Assembly: GCF_014643515.1 (NCBI RefSeq) | Contig: NZ_BMJP01000001.1 | Span: forward strand, 1,116,001-1,180,000 | Origin: Sphingomonas prati | GTDB lineage: Bacteria; Pseudomonadota; Alphaproteobacteria; Sphingomonadales; Sphingomonadaceae | Length of the DNA stretch: 64,000 nt | Direction: 5' to 3' | Shown here: positions 19,137-28,314 of the stretch, piece after piece | Position numbering within the stretch: position 1 is the stretch's first letter | How the letters are laid out: every line of letters begins with the position of its first letter | Translations under genes and position numbers: made by a program | Notes under the pieces: model-generated | The model's database searches: none | Seen by the model: the letters and a program-made list of their open reading frames with translations, nothing else | What the model was told of the DNA's origin: nothing

Positions 19137-20351
19137 TTGGATTATCAGCGCGTTTTCAATCAGGCGATCGATCGGCTGCATGCCGAAGGACGCTACCGGG
19201 TCTTCATCGACATCCTTCGCAACAAGGGGTCGTTCCCGAACGCGCGCTGTTTCGCCGGTCATAACGGACCGAAGCCGATCACCGTCTGGTGCTCCAACGA
19301 CTATCTCGCCATGGGCCAGCACCCCGCCGTCGTCACCGCGATGGAGGATGCGCTCCACGATGTCGGCGCCGGCTCCGGCGGCACGCGCAACATCGGCGGC
19401 AACACCCACTATCACATCGAACTCGAAGGCGAGCTGGCCGACCTGCACGGCAAGCAGGCCGCCCTGCTGTTCACCTCGGGCTATGTCTCGAACGACGCGA
19501 CGCTGTCGACGCTCGCCAAGATCCTGCCCGGCTGCATCATCTTCTCCGACGAACTCAACCACGCTTCGATGATCGCGGGCATCCGCAACTCGGGTTGCGA
19601 AAAGCAGGTGTTCCGCCACAACGATCTGGCCCATCTCGAGGAACTGCTCGCCGCCGCCAACCCGGACGCGCCCAAGCTGATCGCGTTCGAAAGCGTCTAT
19701 TCGATGGACGGCGACGTCGCCCCCATCGAGGCGATCTGCGACCTTTCCGACAAGTACAACGCGCTCACCTATATCGACGAAGTCCACGCCGTCGGCATGT
19801 ACGGCGCGCGCGGCGGCGGCATTTCGGAACGGGACGCCGTGGCCGACCGCGTCAACATCATCGAAGGCACGCTCGGTAAGGCGTTCGGCGTCATGGGAGG
19901 CTACATCGCCACCGACCAGACGATCGTCGACGTGATCCGCAGCTACGCGCCCGGCTTCATCTTCACGACCTCGCTGTCGCCCGTGCTGGTCGCCGGCGCG
20001 CTCGCCAGCGTCCGCCACCTGAAGGCCTCGTCCGCCGAACGCGACGGGCAACAGGCCGCCGCCACGCGGCTTAAGACGATGTTCGCCGACGCCGGCCTGC
20101 CCGTCATGCCGTCCACCACGCACATCGTCCCGCTGATGATCGGCGACCCGGTCAAGGCCAAGCGGATCAGCGATATCCTGCTCGCCGAATACGGCGTCTA
20201 TGTGCAGCCGATCAACTACCCCACCGTGCCGCGCGGCACCGAACGCCTCCGCTTCACCCCCGGCCCCGCCCACGACGAATCGATGATGCGCGAACTGACC
20301 AACGCGCTCCTCGAAATCTGGGACCGCATGGAACTCCGTCTGGCCGCGTAA
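19137..20351 (+). CDS. hemA: 5-aminolevulinate synthase
   Basis: A 404-residue PLP enzyme that condenses glycine and succinyl-CoA to 5-aminolevulinate, the C4 route typical of alphaproteobacteria. Markers include [12 protein letters not shown], the [10 protein letters not shown] loop, YIDEVHAVG and the PLP Lys in EGTLGKAFG. The frame is open from 19056, but the homologous N-terminus ([13 protein letters not shown]) begins just after a TTG at 19137, which has GGAG 8 nt upstream. That start is preferred over the ATG at 19056 and the GTG at 19128. A strong hairpin (repeat C) follows the stop. Confidence 0.94.
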   Translation: MDYQRVFNQAIDRLHAEGRYRVFIDILRNKGSFPNARCFAGHNGPKPITVWCSNDYLAMGQHPAVVTAMEDALHDVGAGSGGTRNIGGNTHYHIELEGELADLHGKQAALLFTSGYVSNDATLSTLAKILPGCIIFSDELNHASMIAGIRNSGCEKQVFRHNDLAHLEELLAAANPDAPKLIAFESVYSMDGDVAPIEAICDLSDKYNALTYIDEVHAVGMYGARGGGISERDAVADRVNIIEGTLGKAFGVMGGYIATDQTIVDVIRSYAPGFIFTTSLSPVLVAGALASVRHLKASSAERDGQQAAATRLKTMFADAGLPVMPSTTHIVPLMIGDPVKAKRISDILLAEYGVYVQPINYPTVPRGTERLRFTPGPAHDESMMRELTNALLEIWDRMELRLAA

Positions 20352-20370
20352 GAGCAGCGACCGCCCAACA

Positions 20371-20437
20371 GTTCCCCGGCGGAGGCCGGGGCCTAGGGAC
20401 GACTGCTTCACCTAGGCCCCGGCCTACGCCGGGGAAC
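20371..20437. repeat. repeat C: 27-nt-arm palindrome
   Basis: Inverted arms at 20371-20397 and 20411-20437 match at 26 of 27 positions (GTTCCCCGGCG...GGGCCTAGG) with a 13-nt loop. It starts 19 nt after the hemA stop and lies between converging genes, so it may act as a two-way terminator. A half copy occurs at 55847-55872. Confidence 0.85.
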
Positions 20438-20463
20438 AACAGCGAGCGCACGCGTGACAAAAA

Positions 20464-20497
20464 GCCCCTCCCCTTCAGGGGAGGGGTTGGGGTGGGG
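20464..20497. repeat. repeat E: CCCCTCCCC hairpin
   Basis: A perfect 9-bp stem (CCCCTCCCC at 20465-20473, GGGGAGGGG at 20478-20486) with a TTCA loop, followed by TTGGGGTGGGGG. This sequence type is a common dispersed element in sphingomonads. On the minus strand it lies directly downstream of csaA. Confidence 0.7.
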
Positions 20498-20538
20498 GCC
20501 ACACTACCGCAAAAACTACCCCCGCCGGGATCCCGCAC

Positions 20539-20910
20539 TCAAGCCAACCGAGCCCCATCCGGCACCGCCGCATCCGGCCCCGCCAGCACGATCGCCCCGT
20601 CCGCATCGGGAAACCCCAGCACCAGCACCTCGGACCGCATCCGCCCGATCTGCCGCGGCGGAAAATTGACCACCGCCATCACCCGCCGCCCGATCAACCC
20701 CTCCGGCGTGTAATACTCGGTAATCTGCGCCGCGCTCTTACGCACGCCCACACCCGCGCCAAAATCGATCGTCAGAACGAACGACGGGTTCCGCGCCCCC
20801 TCGAACGGCACGCACGTTCGAACCGTCCCCACCCGAATATCGAGCTTCAGAAACTCGCCGAAACTGGTCTCCGCCGCCGGCGGCTCGTTCGGATCATGGA
20901 TCAGGTGCAC
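20539..20910 (-). CDS. csaA: CsaA-type tRNA-binding protein
   Basis: A 123-residue stand-alone tRNA-binding OB-fold protein (Trbp111/CsaA). The signature FLKLDIRVGTV is near the N-terminus, followed by VNFPPRQIGRMRSEVLVLGF, which includes the SEVLVLG tRNA-binding loop. In Bacillus the family is linked to export-chaperone activity; in most bacteria the role is unclear. The GTG at 20910 is the best start because homologues begin with a similar (M)HLIHDP; the open frame extends 20 codons further without a good start. Confidence 0.88.
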   Translation of the reverse strand: MHLIHDPNEPPAAETSFGEFLKLDIRVGTVRTCVPFEGARNPSFVLTIDFGAGVGVRKSAAQITEYYTPEGLIGRRVMAVVNFPPRQIGRMRSEVLVLGFPDADGAIVLAGPDAAVPDGARLA

Positions 20911-20959
20911 GGCACGTGCCCGCCTGCCAGCCTTAACGCTGCAAGGTGCAACGCAAGTC

Positions 20960-21517
20960 TCACCCCGCAATCACTCCTGCAAGGACGGTCAAGCCGCCCA
21001 ACCCAACCGACAGCACCAGCCGCAGCCAGCCCCACCAGCGCCCGATCATCCCCTCGCGAACCAGCACGCGGTCGACCAGCCAGCTCGACAGGATCGCCGC
21101 ACCCAGCACGATCAGCAACGCACGCATCGGGCTCGCCCCGGCCAGCCCCTGCACGCAGAACCCGATCAGCGACGCGCCGATACCGAGCAGCAGCAGGATC
21201 GAACGCCAGCGCCCCTCCGCACGGGTCAGCGCGATGCCCCACCAGCTGCCCCCCAGAAACGACAGGATCAGCGCGCCATAGATCAGCGCCATCGCCGGTG
21301 CGTTCAGCCAGTCCAGTTCGAGCAAAGTCGCCAGCACGGCCGCCATTTGCGGCAGCAACCCGGCAACGCCCAGCGCGATCGCCAGCCGGACCGGCTCCGC
21401 GCCGCCGACCCGCCAGCCGTCTGCATCTTCCTCGCCGACCTGATAGATCGTTGGGAGTGCCGCTTCCGTATGAACGTCCTCGTCGCTCGCCATGCCGCCT
21501 GTCATGCTTTCCGTCAT
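20960..21517 (-). CDS. DUF3429 family membrane protein
   Basis: A 185-residue inner-membrane protein with about five hydrophobic helices after a polar N-terminus of about 40 residues. The segment ALIYGALILSFLGGSWWG is characteristic of DUF3429 proteins, whose function is unknown. The ATG at 21517 is preferred because AGGGGAAG precedes it and it clears the upstream lipoprotein stop at 21540. It probably forms an operon with that lipoprotein gene and csaA. Confidence 0.8.
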   Translation of the reverse strand: MTESMTGGMASDEDVHTEAALPTIYQVGEEDADGWRVGGAEPVRLAIALGVAGLLPQMAAVLATLLELDWLNAPAMALIYGALILSFLGGSWWGIALTRAEGRWRSILLLLGIGASLIGFCVQGLAGASPMRALLIVLGAAILSSWLVDRVLVREGMIGRWWGWLRLVLSVGLGGLTVLAGVIAG

Positions 21518-21539
21518 GCTTCCCCTGTGGACACGCGGT

Positions 21540-22019
21540 TCAGTCCCGGCAATAGCCTTCGACACCGGCCTGCACGATCAGGCAATCGCGCTTGTTTGCA
21601 AGCCATTTGAACCCGGTTTCGGCGCCCGTGCCCGGCCGCGCGACCAAAGCCTGCCCACGCCGTACGAAATGCAGCGTTCCGCCCTCCTGACGCGCATCGA
21701 ACATCGTCTTTTCGTCCAACGTGTCCTGATTGCGGACATGGAACCCGCCGCCCGCCGCCGGCTCGACCTCGAACGACAATCCCTCCGGTCCGGTCCACGT
21801 ACCCGCGAACGACACCGCAGTCTCCGGGGCCGGTGCCGCGACGTTCGCCTCCGCCACGGCCTGGTTCGTCTCCGCCACGACCTCGTTCGCCACAGCCTCG
21901 TTCGCCGCAACCTCGTTCGCAACCACCGGCGCGCGATCCTCGCCACCACCGCCGCACGCCACCAGCAACAGCATCGCCATTACCGCACCGCTTGCTCTCG
22001 TCCCGCCGGTTCCGGTCAT
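21540..22019 (-). CDS. hypothetical lipoprotein
   Basis: A 159-residue secreted protein. The N-terminus has a lipoprotein signal with the lipobox LLVAC, then a Gly run and a low-complexity stretch of alternating Val-Ala-Asn-Glu (about 35-65), as in an extended tether. The C-terminal ~90 residues look like a small beta-rich domain (FAGTWTGPEGLSFEVEP) with two Cys at the far end that may pair. GGAGGG 8 nt upstream supports the start at 22019. Function unknown. Divergent from rpiB. Confidence 0.72.
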   Translation of the reverse strand: MTGTGGTRASGAVMAMLLLVACGGGGEDRAPVVANEVAANEAVANEVVAETNQAVAEANVAAPAPETAVSFAGTWTGPEGLSFEVEPAAGGGFHVRNQDTLDEKTMFDARQEGGTLHFVRRGQALVARPGTGAETGFKWLANKRDCLIVQAGVEGYCRD

Positions 22020-22121
22020 TCGGTCCACCCTCCGCATGGTCACTGGCCATATCGGCCCTGCGCTTCTACTAAGCGCGCAAACCCTATTCTGTCTCCCGAC
22101 TCGTTCCCGAAACGGATTTCG

Positions 22122-22592
22122 ATGTTGAATACAAGTTCCCGGCGGATCGCCATCGCATCGGACCATGCCGGCTTCGACATGAAGGCGGCACTAGCGATCG
22201 ACCTGCGCGATGCCGGTCACGACGTCGTCGATCTCGGCCCGTACGACGCCGCCCGCGTCGACTATCCCGATTATGGCTACGAACTCGCCGCCGCCATCGC
22301 GGACGATCGTGCCGACTTCGGCGTCGCGATCTGCGGCTCCGGCATCGGCATCTCGATTGCGGTCAATCGTCACCCGGACATGCGCTGCGCGCTCGTCTCC
22401 GACGCGCTCTCCGCCCGGCTGTCGCGGCAGCATAACGACGCCAACGTCATCGCACTCGGCGCCCGGTTGATCGGCATCGACACCGCGCGCGACTGCGTCA
22501 CCGTCTTCCTCGACACCCCGTTCGACGGCGGCCGCCACAGCGACCGCATCGCCAAACTCTCCACGCCACACCGCGCGAAGGACCCCGCATGA
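22122..22592 (+). CDS. rpiB: ribose 5-phosphate isomerase B
   Basis: A 156-residue RpiB/LacAB family isomerase interconverting ribose-5-phosphate and ribulose-5-phosphate. It has [11 protein letters not shown] at the N-terminus, GICGSG-type loop as [12 protein letters not shown] with the catalytic Cys, and the [12 protein letters not shown] segment. The stop overlaps the glyA start (ATGA), a rpiB-glyA pairing seen in many alphaproteobacteria. Confidence 0.95.
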   Translation: MLNTSSRRIAIASDHAGFDMKAALAIDLRDAGHDVVDLGPYDAARVDYPDYGYELAAAIADDRADFGVAICGSGIGISIAVNRHPDMRCALVSDALSARLSRQHNDANVIALGARLIGIDTARDCVTVFLDTPFDGGRHSDRIAKLSTPHRAKDPA

Positions 22593-23902
22593 GCACCCAG
22601 CCCCTTCCCGTCGACGACATCCGTCCCGAAGGCTTCTTCACCCGCGGCCTGGCCGAAAGCGATCCGGCCGTGTTCGCCGGCATCACGCAGGAACTGACCC
22701 GCGAACGCAAGCAGATCGAACTGATCGCGTCGGAGAACATCGTGTCCGCCGCGGTGATGCAGGCGCAGGGCTCGGTCTTCACCAACAAATATGCCGAAGG
22801 CTACCCCGGCAAGCGCTACTATCAGGGCTGCGCGCCGTCCGATGTTGTCGAACAGCTCGCGATCGATCGCGCCAAGCAGCTGTTCGGCTGCGGCTTCGTC
22901 AACGTCCAGCCGCATTCGGGTGCGCAGGCGAACGGCGCGGTCATGCTCGCGCTGGTCAAGCCTGGCGAAACCATCCTCGGCATGTCGCTCGACGCCGGCG
23001 GCCACCTCACGCACGGCGCGCGCGCCGCGATGTCGGGCAAGTGGTTCAACGCGATCCAGTACGGCGTCCGCCAGGACACGCAGGTGATCGACTATGATCA
23101 GGTCGAGGCGCTCGCCCACGAACACAAGCCGCGGCTCATCATCGCCGGTGGCTCCGCCTATCCGCGGATCATCGATTTCGCCCGCTTCCGCGCCATCGCG
23201 GACCAGGTCGGCGCGACCTTTCTCGTCGACATGGCGCATTTCGCCGGGCTCGTCGCGGCCGGCGTCCACCCGACGCCGTTCGGCCACGCGCACGTCGTCA
23301 CCACCACCACGCACAAGACGCTGCGCGGCCCGCGCGGCGGCATGGTGATGACCGATGACGAGGCGATCGCCAAGAAGATCAACAGCGCGGTGTTCCCCGG
23401 CCTCCAGGGCGGCCCGCTGATGCACGTCATCGCCGCAAAGGCCGTGGCATTCGGCGAGGCACTGACCCCCGAATTCCGTGCCTACAGCCGCGCTGTCGTC
23501 GAAAACGCCAAGGTGCTTGCCGCCCGCTTGAAGGAACGCGGTGCCGACCTCGTCGCCGGCGGCACCGACACGCATCTCGCGCTCGTCGACCTGCGCCCGC
23601 TGGGCGTCACCGGCCGCGATGCGGACGAGGCGCTCGAGCGTGCCGGCATCACCTGCAACAAGAACGGCATCCCGTTCGATCCGCTCCCCCCGGTCAAGAC
23701 CTCCGGCATCCGCGTCGGCACCCCCGCCGGCACCACCCGTGGCTTCGGCCCCGCCGAATTCCGCGAGATCGCCGACATGATCGCCGACGTCCTCGACGCG
23801 CTGTCCAAGCACGGCGAACATGGTGACCCCACCGTCGAAGCCGACGTAAAGCGCCGCGTCGAAGCACTCTGCGACCGCTTTCCGATCTACCCGGAGCTCT
23901 GA
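22589..23902 (+). CDS. glyA: serine hydroxymethyltransferase
   Basis: A 437-residue PLP enzyme converting serine and tetrahydrofolate to glycine and 5,10-methylene-THF. Family signatures include [24 protein letters not shown], and the PLP Lys in [16 protein letters not shown] near residue 242. Full length. Coupled to rpiB; followed by a cluster of repeat A and then nrdR on the same strand. Confidence 0.97.
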   Translation: MSTQPLPVDDIRPEGFFTRGLAESDPAVFAGITQELTRERKQIELIASENIVSAAVMQAQGSVFTNKYAEGYPGKRYYQGCAPSDVVEQLAIDRAKQLFGCGFVNVQPHSGAQANGAVMLALVKPGETILGMSLDAGGHLTHGARAAMSGKWFNAIQYGVRQDTQVIDYDQVEALAHEHKPRLIIAGGSAYPRIIDFARFRAIADQVGATFLVDMAHFAGLVAAGVHPTPFGHAHVVTTTTHKTLRGPRGGMVMTDDEAIAKKINSAVFPGLQGGPLMHVIAAKAVAFGEALTPEFRAYSRAVVENAKVLAARLKERGADLVAGGTDTHLALVDLRPLGVTGRDADEALERAGITCNKNGIPFDPLPPVKTSGIRVGTPAGTTRGFGPAEFREIADMIADVLDALSKHGEHGDPTVEADVKRRVEALCDRFPIYPEL

Positions 23903-23935
23903 TCGGCCGGCTCGAACCGGACCGCCGCCCCCAAA

Positions 23936-24035
23936 CCCCGCTCGGTTCGAGCCTGTCGAGAACGCCCAATCCCGTTTGGTTCGAGCCTGTCGAGAACCCT
24001 GCGCCGAGTTCTCGACAGGCTCGAACCAAACGGGG
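23936..24035. repeat. repeat A, one solitary arm plus one complete palindrome (A2)
   Basis: A solitary arm at 23936-23963 is followed by a full hairpin with arms 23971-23997 and 24008-24035 and a 10-nt loop. It fills the glyA-nrdR intergenic region, so nrdR starts 30 nt beyond it. Confidence 0.85.
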
Positions 24036-24064
24036 TTTTGGCCCGAACCTAACGGAGTCCGGGA

Positions 24065-24526
24065 ATGCGCTGCCCCTTCTGTGCCCATGACGACACCCAG
24101 GTAAAGGACAGCCGCCCAACCGAGGACGGCGCCTCGATCCGCCGCCGCCGCCAGTGCGAAGGGTGCGGCGCACGCTTCACCACCTTCGAACGCGTCCAGC
24201 TCCGCGACCTCGTCGTCATCAAGAAGGACGGCGACCGCCAGCCCTTCGACCGCTCCAAGCTCGAACGCTCCGTCGCGATCGCCTGCCGCAAGCGCCCGAT
24301 CGACCCCGCCCGCCTCGAACGCATGGTCTCCGGCATCCAGCGCCAGTTAGAGACCTCCGGCGAAAACGAAGTGAAGGCCACGCGCATCGGCGAGATGCTC
24401 ATGGACGGCCTCCGCGCGCTCGACACCGTCGCCTACATCCGCTTCGCCAGCGTCTACAAGGACTTCACCGAAGCCCAGGACTTCCGCGATTTCGTCGGAA
24501 GTGTTGCGGAAGCGGTGGAGGAGTAG
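24065..24526 (+). CDS. nrdR: transcriptional repressor NrdR
   Basis: A 153-residue repressor of ribonucleotide reductase genes. The N-terminal zinc ribbon has CPFC and CEGC pairs; the ATP-cone domain begins near residue 50 ([20 protein letters not shown]) and binds ATP or dATP to sense nucleotide pools. Normal length. Its location after glyA is usual for the group. Confidence 0.97.
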   Translation: MRCPFCAHDDTQVKDSRPTEDGASIRRRRQCEGCGARFTTFERVQLRDLVVIKKDGDRQPFDRSKLERSVAIACRKRPIDPARLERMVSGIQRQLETSGENEVKATRIGEMLMDGLRALDTVAYIRFASVYKDFTEAQDFRDFVGSVAEAVEE

Positions 24527-24563
24527 GGCCAAACCCGCCAAGCGATCGGCGCGCAACGCCCAC

Positions 24564-24591
24564 CCCCGTTCGGTTCGAGCTTGTCGAGAAC
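24564..24591. repeat. repeat A, solitary arm (A3)
   Basis: A single 28-nt arm between nrdR and the GIY-YIG gene. It ends 25 nt before the GIY-YIG ATG, so it sits in that gene's leader. Confidence 0.75.
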
Positions 24592-24616
24592 TCGCCCGCG
24601 TCGCAAAGACCGACCC

Positions 24617-25810
24617 ATGACATTCTGGACCTACATCCTCCGCTGCGCCGACGGGACCTACTATACCGGCCACACGGACGACCTCGAACGCCGCATCGCC
24701 CAGCACGACGCCGGCACCTTCCCCGGCTACACGCACGACCGCCGCCCGGTCATACTGATGTGGTCCGAATATTTCCCGACGCGGATCGAGGCGCTGGAAC
24801 GCGAAAGCCAGATCAAGGACTGGTCGCGCAAGAAGAAGGAAGCCCTGTTCCAGGGAAACTGGGCGGCGGTAGCGGATGCCGCCAAGTCAACGACGCCCCA
24901 GCGCACTGAAGAAGCCGAAACCACACCCCCCTCCGTTCGGTTCGAGCCTGTCGAGAACCCCTCTTCCCTTTCCGAACCCCAACAGCCCTCCCCCGTTCAG
25001 TTCGAGCCTGTCGAGAACGAAGCGCAGAGTTCTCGACAAGCTCGAACCAAACGGGATGGGTTTGAATCTTCGGTGCGAGACGAAAACACCGCCCCACCCC
25101 CCGTCATCATCCTCGTCCGCCCACAACTCGGCGAGAACATCGGCAAGGCCGCGCGCGCCATGCTGAACTTCGGGCTCACCGAACTGCGCCTCGTCGAACC
25201 GCGCGACGGCTGGCCCAACCCCGCCGCCACCGCCGCCGCATCCGGCGCGGACCGTGTCCTCGCCGACGCCAAACTCTACGCCACGCTGGCCGAGGCCACC
25301 GCCGACTGCGCGCATGTCTACGCCACCACGGTCCGCAAGCGCGGCGTGGCGAAACCCGTCGTCACGCCCGAACAGGCCGCGACCGAGATCCACGCCGCCA
25401 CCGGCCGCGCCGCGATCCTGTTCGGCCCCGAACGCTCCGGACTGGAAACCGACGACGTCGCGGTCGCGCGCACCATCATCACCGTGCCGATCAACCCGCA
25501 ATTCGGGTCGCTCAACCTGGCGCAGGCGGTCATCCTGGTCGCCTATGAATGGTCGAAGGGCGTCGCCCTGTCGCAACCCACGCTGGTCGAACCCTATCCC
25601 CCCGCCGAGCAGGACGAACTGGACGGCATGATCGGCCATCTCGACCGCATCCTTGTCTCGACCGGCCACTATTTCCCGCCCGAACGCGCCCCCGTCGACC
25701 GCCGCCAGCTCCGCGGCATCCTCACCCGCCCCGGCTGGACCGCCGGCGAAGTCCGCACGCTGCGGGGGGTGCTGCGGTCGATCGAGCGGAAGCTGGGTGG
25801 CAGCGACTAA
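24617..25810 (+). CDS. fused reading frame: GIY-YIG endonuclease domain + TrmJ/LasT-type RNA methyltransferase
   Basis: A 397-residue open frame joins two normally separate proteins. Residues 1-90 are a GIY-YIG domain of the YhbQ-like group (TYIL, YYTGHT, the Arg in ERRI, Glu in EALERESQIKDW). Residues about 161-397 are a SPOUT 2'-O-methyltransferase like TrmJ (VRPQLGENIGKAARAMLNFG, GPERSGLETDD, VPINPQFGSLNLAQAV). The linker (about 91-160) is largely encoded by repeat A copies, giving twice-repeated FEPVEN and SSRQARTKR peptides. No stop or frameshift occurs. The methyltransferase may instead start at an internal GTG (25073), which would make two gene products. The single-protein reading is what the sequence shows; its expression is unproven. 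Confidence 0.8.
   Translation: MTFWTYILRCADGTYYTGHTDDLERRIAQHDAGTFPGYTHDRRPVILMWSEYFPTRIEALERESQIKDWSRKKKEALFQGNWAAVADAAKSTTPQRTEEAETTPPSVRFEPVENPSSLSEPQQPSPVQFEPVENEAQSSRQARTKRDGFESSVRDENTAPPPVIILVRPQLGENIGKAARAMLNFGLTELRLVEPRDGWPNPAATAAASGADRVLADAKLYATLAEATADCAHVYATTVRKRGVAKPVVTPEQAATEIHAATGRAAILFGPERSGLETDDVAVARTIITVPINPQFGSLNLAQAVILVAYEWSKGVALSQPTLVEPYPPAEQDELDGMIGHLDRILVSTGHYFPPERAPVDRRQLRGILTRPGWTAGEVRTLRGVLRSIERKLGGSD
24931..25055. repeat. repeat A inside a coding frame (A4)
   Basis: A solitary arm at 24931-24958 and a full palindrome with arms at 24991-25018 and 25029-25055. Together they lie within the GIY-YIG/TrmJ open frame and encode its interdomain linker without introducing a stop. 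Confidence 0.85.
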
Positions 25811-25837
25811 CCTTTACTCCTAACCTCTCGCCCCCAA

Positions 25838-25900
25838 CCCGTTTGGTTCGAGCTTGTCGAGAACTCCGCGCCGAGTTCTCGACAAGCTCGAACCAAACGG
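25838..25900. repeat. repeat A, complete palindrome (A5)
   Basis: Arms 25838-25864 and 25875-25900 around a 10-nt loop. It lies between the converging methyltransferase and chorismate mutase genes and may end both transcripts. Confidence 0.85.
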
Positions 25901-25920
25901 ATCAGGGGCGTGATTGAAGC

Positions 25921-26226
25921 CTAGCGCGCATCAAACCGCGCCAGCTCATACCCGATCGAAGCCTCCACCAACTGTTCCCACAACGCCCCCACCACATCCG
26001 CCGGCGCCCCGACAGCCTCCGCATGCGCCACCGCCTGCCCAATCACCGCCGCCTTGCGCGCCTCGTCGCGCACCTGCCCGCGCTCCGGCTTGATCCGCGC
26101 CGCCGCGCGCATGTACCCGAACCGCACGCTGAGCATCTCGACCAGCACGAGGTCCAGCGCGTCGACGCCGCGCCGCACCTCCGCCATGGTGGTGCACTCG
26201 TCGGGCGGAAGGATCGGATCGGTCAT
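25921..26226 (-). CDS. chorismate mutase family protein (AroQ/PchB-like)
   Basis: A 101-residue all-helical protein resembling AroQ-class chorismate mutases and isochorismate pyruvate lyase (PchB). The pattern begins MAEVRRGVDALDLVLVEML and continues with VRFGYMRAAARIKPERGQVRD, where the active-site Arg and Lys are expected, ending with a helix ...LWEQLVEASIGYEL. It could convert chorismate to prephenate. The sequence does not separate the mutase from lyase-type members. Converges with the methyltransferase frame. Confidence 0.8.
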   Translation of the reverse strand: MTDPILPPDECTTMAEVRRGVDALDLVLVEMLSVRFGYMRAAARIKPERGQVRDEARKAAVIGQAVAHAEAVGAPADVVGALWEQLVEASIGYELARFDAR

Positions 26227-26277
26227 GCCGCGGACCCTACCCGGCCATCGCACCGCAGGTCCAGTTCCGCCGCCGGC

Positions 26278-26306
26278 TTGACCCGCACGGCCCTTTCGGC
26301 CATAGG
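26278..26306 (+). promoter_or_regulatory. putative rpsD promoter
   Basis: CTTGAC at 26277-26282 (-35, hexamer TTGACC 26278-26283) is separated by 17 nt from CATAGG (26301-26306), a plausible alphaproteobacterial sigma-70 -10. It lies 126 nt upstream of rpsD, in the only space available between it and the divergent mutase gene. Confidence 0.4.
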
Positions 26307-26431
26307 CCCGCCTTCGCAATTGGCTCCGCACCCCGGTGAAGCGGCGGCCCTGCCCCTGTCCTCGACAGGCCAGCAGCGCGGTTCCGGGACATTCCGACAG
26401 CAATGTCACACGCAATTGAAGGATCGACACT

Positions 26432-27046
26432 ATGTCGAAGCGCCATAGCGCCAAGTACAAGATCGATCGCCGCATGGGCGAGAACATCTGGGGCCGTCCG
26501 AAGTCGCCGGTCAACAAGCGCGAATACGGTCCCGGCCAGCACGGCCAGCGCCGCAAGTCCAAGGTGTCGGACTACGGCATCCAGCTGAAGGCCAAGCAGA
26601 AGCTCAAGGGCTACTACGGCGAAGTGACGGAGAAGCAGTTCAAGCGCTCCTACACGGACGCCGCCAAGATGAAGGGCGATACGTCGCAGAACCTCATCGG
26701 CCTGCTCGAGCGTCGCCTCGACATGGTCGTCTACCGCGCCAAGTTCGCGCCGACGATCTTCGCGGCACGCCAGATCGTCAACCACGGCCACATCCGCGTC
26801 AACGGCGTGAAGTGCAACATCGCATCGCGCCGCGTGAACCCGGGCGACGAAATCTCGCTGGGCAGCAAGGCGCAGGAAATGACGCTCGTCATGGAAGCCC
26901 AGGGCCTGTCCGAGCGCGACATCCCCGACTACGTCACGCCCGACGGCACGACGAAGGTCACCTACATCCGCGTGCCCACGCTCGATGAAGTGCCCTACCC
27001 GGTGAAGATGGAACCGAACCTGGTCGTCGAGTTCTACAGCCGCTGA
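26432..27046 (+). CDS. rpsD: 30S ribosomal protein S4
   Basis: A 204-residue primary 16S rRNA-binding protein that nucleates 30S assembly. It starts [21 protein letters not shown]; the S4 RNA-binding domain (about 94-155) contains [20 protein letters not shown] and HGHIRVNG. Normal alphaproteobacterial length. GAAGGA precedes the ATG. A Rho-independent terminator follows at 27163. Confidence 0.98.
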   Translation: MSKRHSAKYKIDRRMGENIWGRPKSPVNKREYGPGQHGQRRKSKVSDYGIQLKAKQKLKGYYGEVTEKQFKRSYTDAAKMKGDTSQNLIGLLERRLDMVVYRAKFAPTIFAARQIVNHGHIRVNGVKCNIASRRVNPGDEISLGSKAQEMTLVMEAQGLSERDIPDYVTPDGTTKVTYIRVPTLDEVPYPVKMEPNLVVEFYSR

Positions 27047-27162
27047 CGCGCAGCCGTAGCGCAGCTACGGCAAGCAAACAGTCAGCGGCTCGGCCGGCGG
27101 CGCCCAAAGCGCCGACCGACGACGTGGCTCCGCCACGGCGCTCTACCGACCGAACGCCAGAC

Positions 27163-27194
27163 AAGGCGGTCCCAGCGATGGGGCCGCCTTTCTT
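27163..27194 (+). terminator. Rho-independent terminator of rpsD
   Basis: An 11-bp stem (AAGGCGGTCCC 27163-27173 with GGGGCCGCCTT 27180-27190, one G-U pair) and a 6-nt loop, followed by TCTT. The T run is short but the stem is strong. Confidence 0.75.
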
Positions 27195-27295
27195 CTGTCC
27201 AGGCTAAGCCCTTCCGCGCCTAAACCATAAGACGCTTGCGACTGTCATCGTCGGACGCCATCTGAGCGCGACACCGTCTGTTCGAGGATCAACCC

Positions 27296-28282
27296 ATGCC
27301 CGCTCATCGCCAGCCCGCCGAATGGGCCCCGCACGACAGCGTCTGGATCGGCTTCCCCAGCCACGCCGACCTCTGGCTCGACGATCTCGCCCCCGCGCAG
27401 GACGAGGTCGTCGCCTTCGCACAGGCGGTCCACGCCGCGGGCCGCGGCGAGCGCGTCGTACTGGTCGCCGCGGACGACGCCGCTGCCGACACCGCGCGCG
27501 AACTGGCGGGCGACGGCATCGACGTCCACGTGGCACCGTTCGGCGACATCTGGCTGCGCGACACCGGCCCGATCGTGCTGAGCGACGGCACCAGCCGCTG
27601 GGCCGCGCTGTTCGAATTCAACGGCTGGGGCGGCAAGTACGACCTGGCGCATGACGACACGATCGGCCCGGCGCTCGCCGACGCCGCCGGCTTCCCCGCG
27701 CGCACCAACGACTGGGTGTTGGAGGGCGGCGCGATCGACGTCGACGGCACCGGCACCGCGGTCACCACCGAACAATGCCTGCTCAACCCGAACCGCAACC
27801 CGGACCTGACCCGTGCGGAGATCACCGAACGGCTCGCCGCGGACCTCGGCATCGACCGCATCCTCTGGCTGGGCGACGGTCTCGCCAACGATCACACCGA
27901 CGGTCATGTCGACAACCTCGCGCGCTTCGTCGGCCCCGGCCGCATCGCGATCCCCGTGCCGGCCGGGCCGAACGATCCCAACGCCACGGTCTATGCCGAT
28001 GCCGCCGCCCGCGCGCGCGCCTTCGGGCTGGAGGTCGTCGCGATCCCCTCCCCCGGCGCGGTGCTGCGCGATGACGAGATCGTGCCGGCGTCCTACATGA
28101 ACTTCTACATCGGCAACGCCGCGGTCGTCGTGCCGCTCTACGGCGCACCCAACGACGATGCCGCCATCGCCGCGATCGCCGCACTGTTCCCCGACCGCAC
28201 CGTCACCGGCTTCCGCGCCGACCATATCCTGACCGGCGGCGGCAGCTTCCACTGCATCTCGCAACAGGTGCCCACCGCCTGA
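27296..28282 (+). CDS. aguA: agmatine deiminase
   Basis: A 328-residue member of the peptidylarginine-deiminase-like family that hydrolyses agmatine to N-carbamoylputrescine and ammonia. Guanidine-modifying fold motifs are visible: RDTGPIV, EFNGWGGKY, EGGAID, the catalytic His region NDHTDGHVDN and the nucleophilic Cys in GGGSFHCISQQ near the C-terminus. It is followed 32 nt later by the amidase for its product, so the pair completes agmatine-to-putrescine conversion. No arginine decarboxylase is in the window. Confidence 0.95.
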   Translation: MPAHRQPAEWAPHDSVWIGFPSHADLWLDDLAPAQDEVVAFAQAVHAAGRGERVVLVAADDAAADTARELAGDGIDVHVAPFGDIWLRDTGPIVLSDGTSRWAALFEFNGWGGKYDLAHDDTIGPALADAAGFPARTNDWVLEGGAIDVDGTGTAVTTEQCLLNPNRNPDLTRAEITERLAADLGIDRILWLGDGLANDHTDGHVDNLARFVGPGRIAIPVPAGPNDPNATVYADAAARARAFGLEVVAIPSPGAVLRDDEIVPASYMNFYIGNAAVVVPLYGAPNDDAAIAAIAALFPDRTVTGFRADHILTGGGSFHCISQQVPTA

Positions 28283-28314
28283 CACCATCCGCATCCCCGG
28301 ATGAAAGGACCATC

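Noticed and set aside
25921-26226. pchB isochorismate pyruvate lyase (siderophore locus)
   Set aside because: No salicylate or siderophore genes are adjacent; the wider chorismate mutase label is safer.
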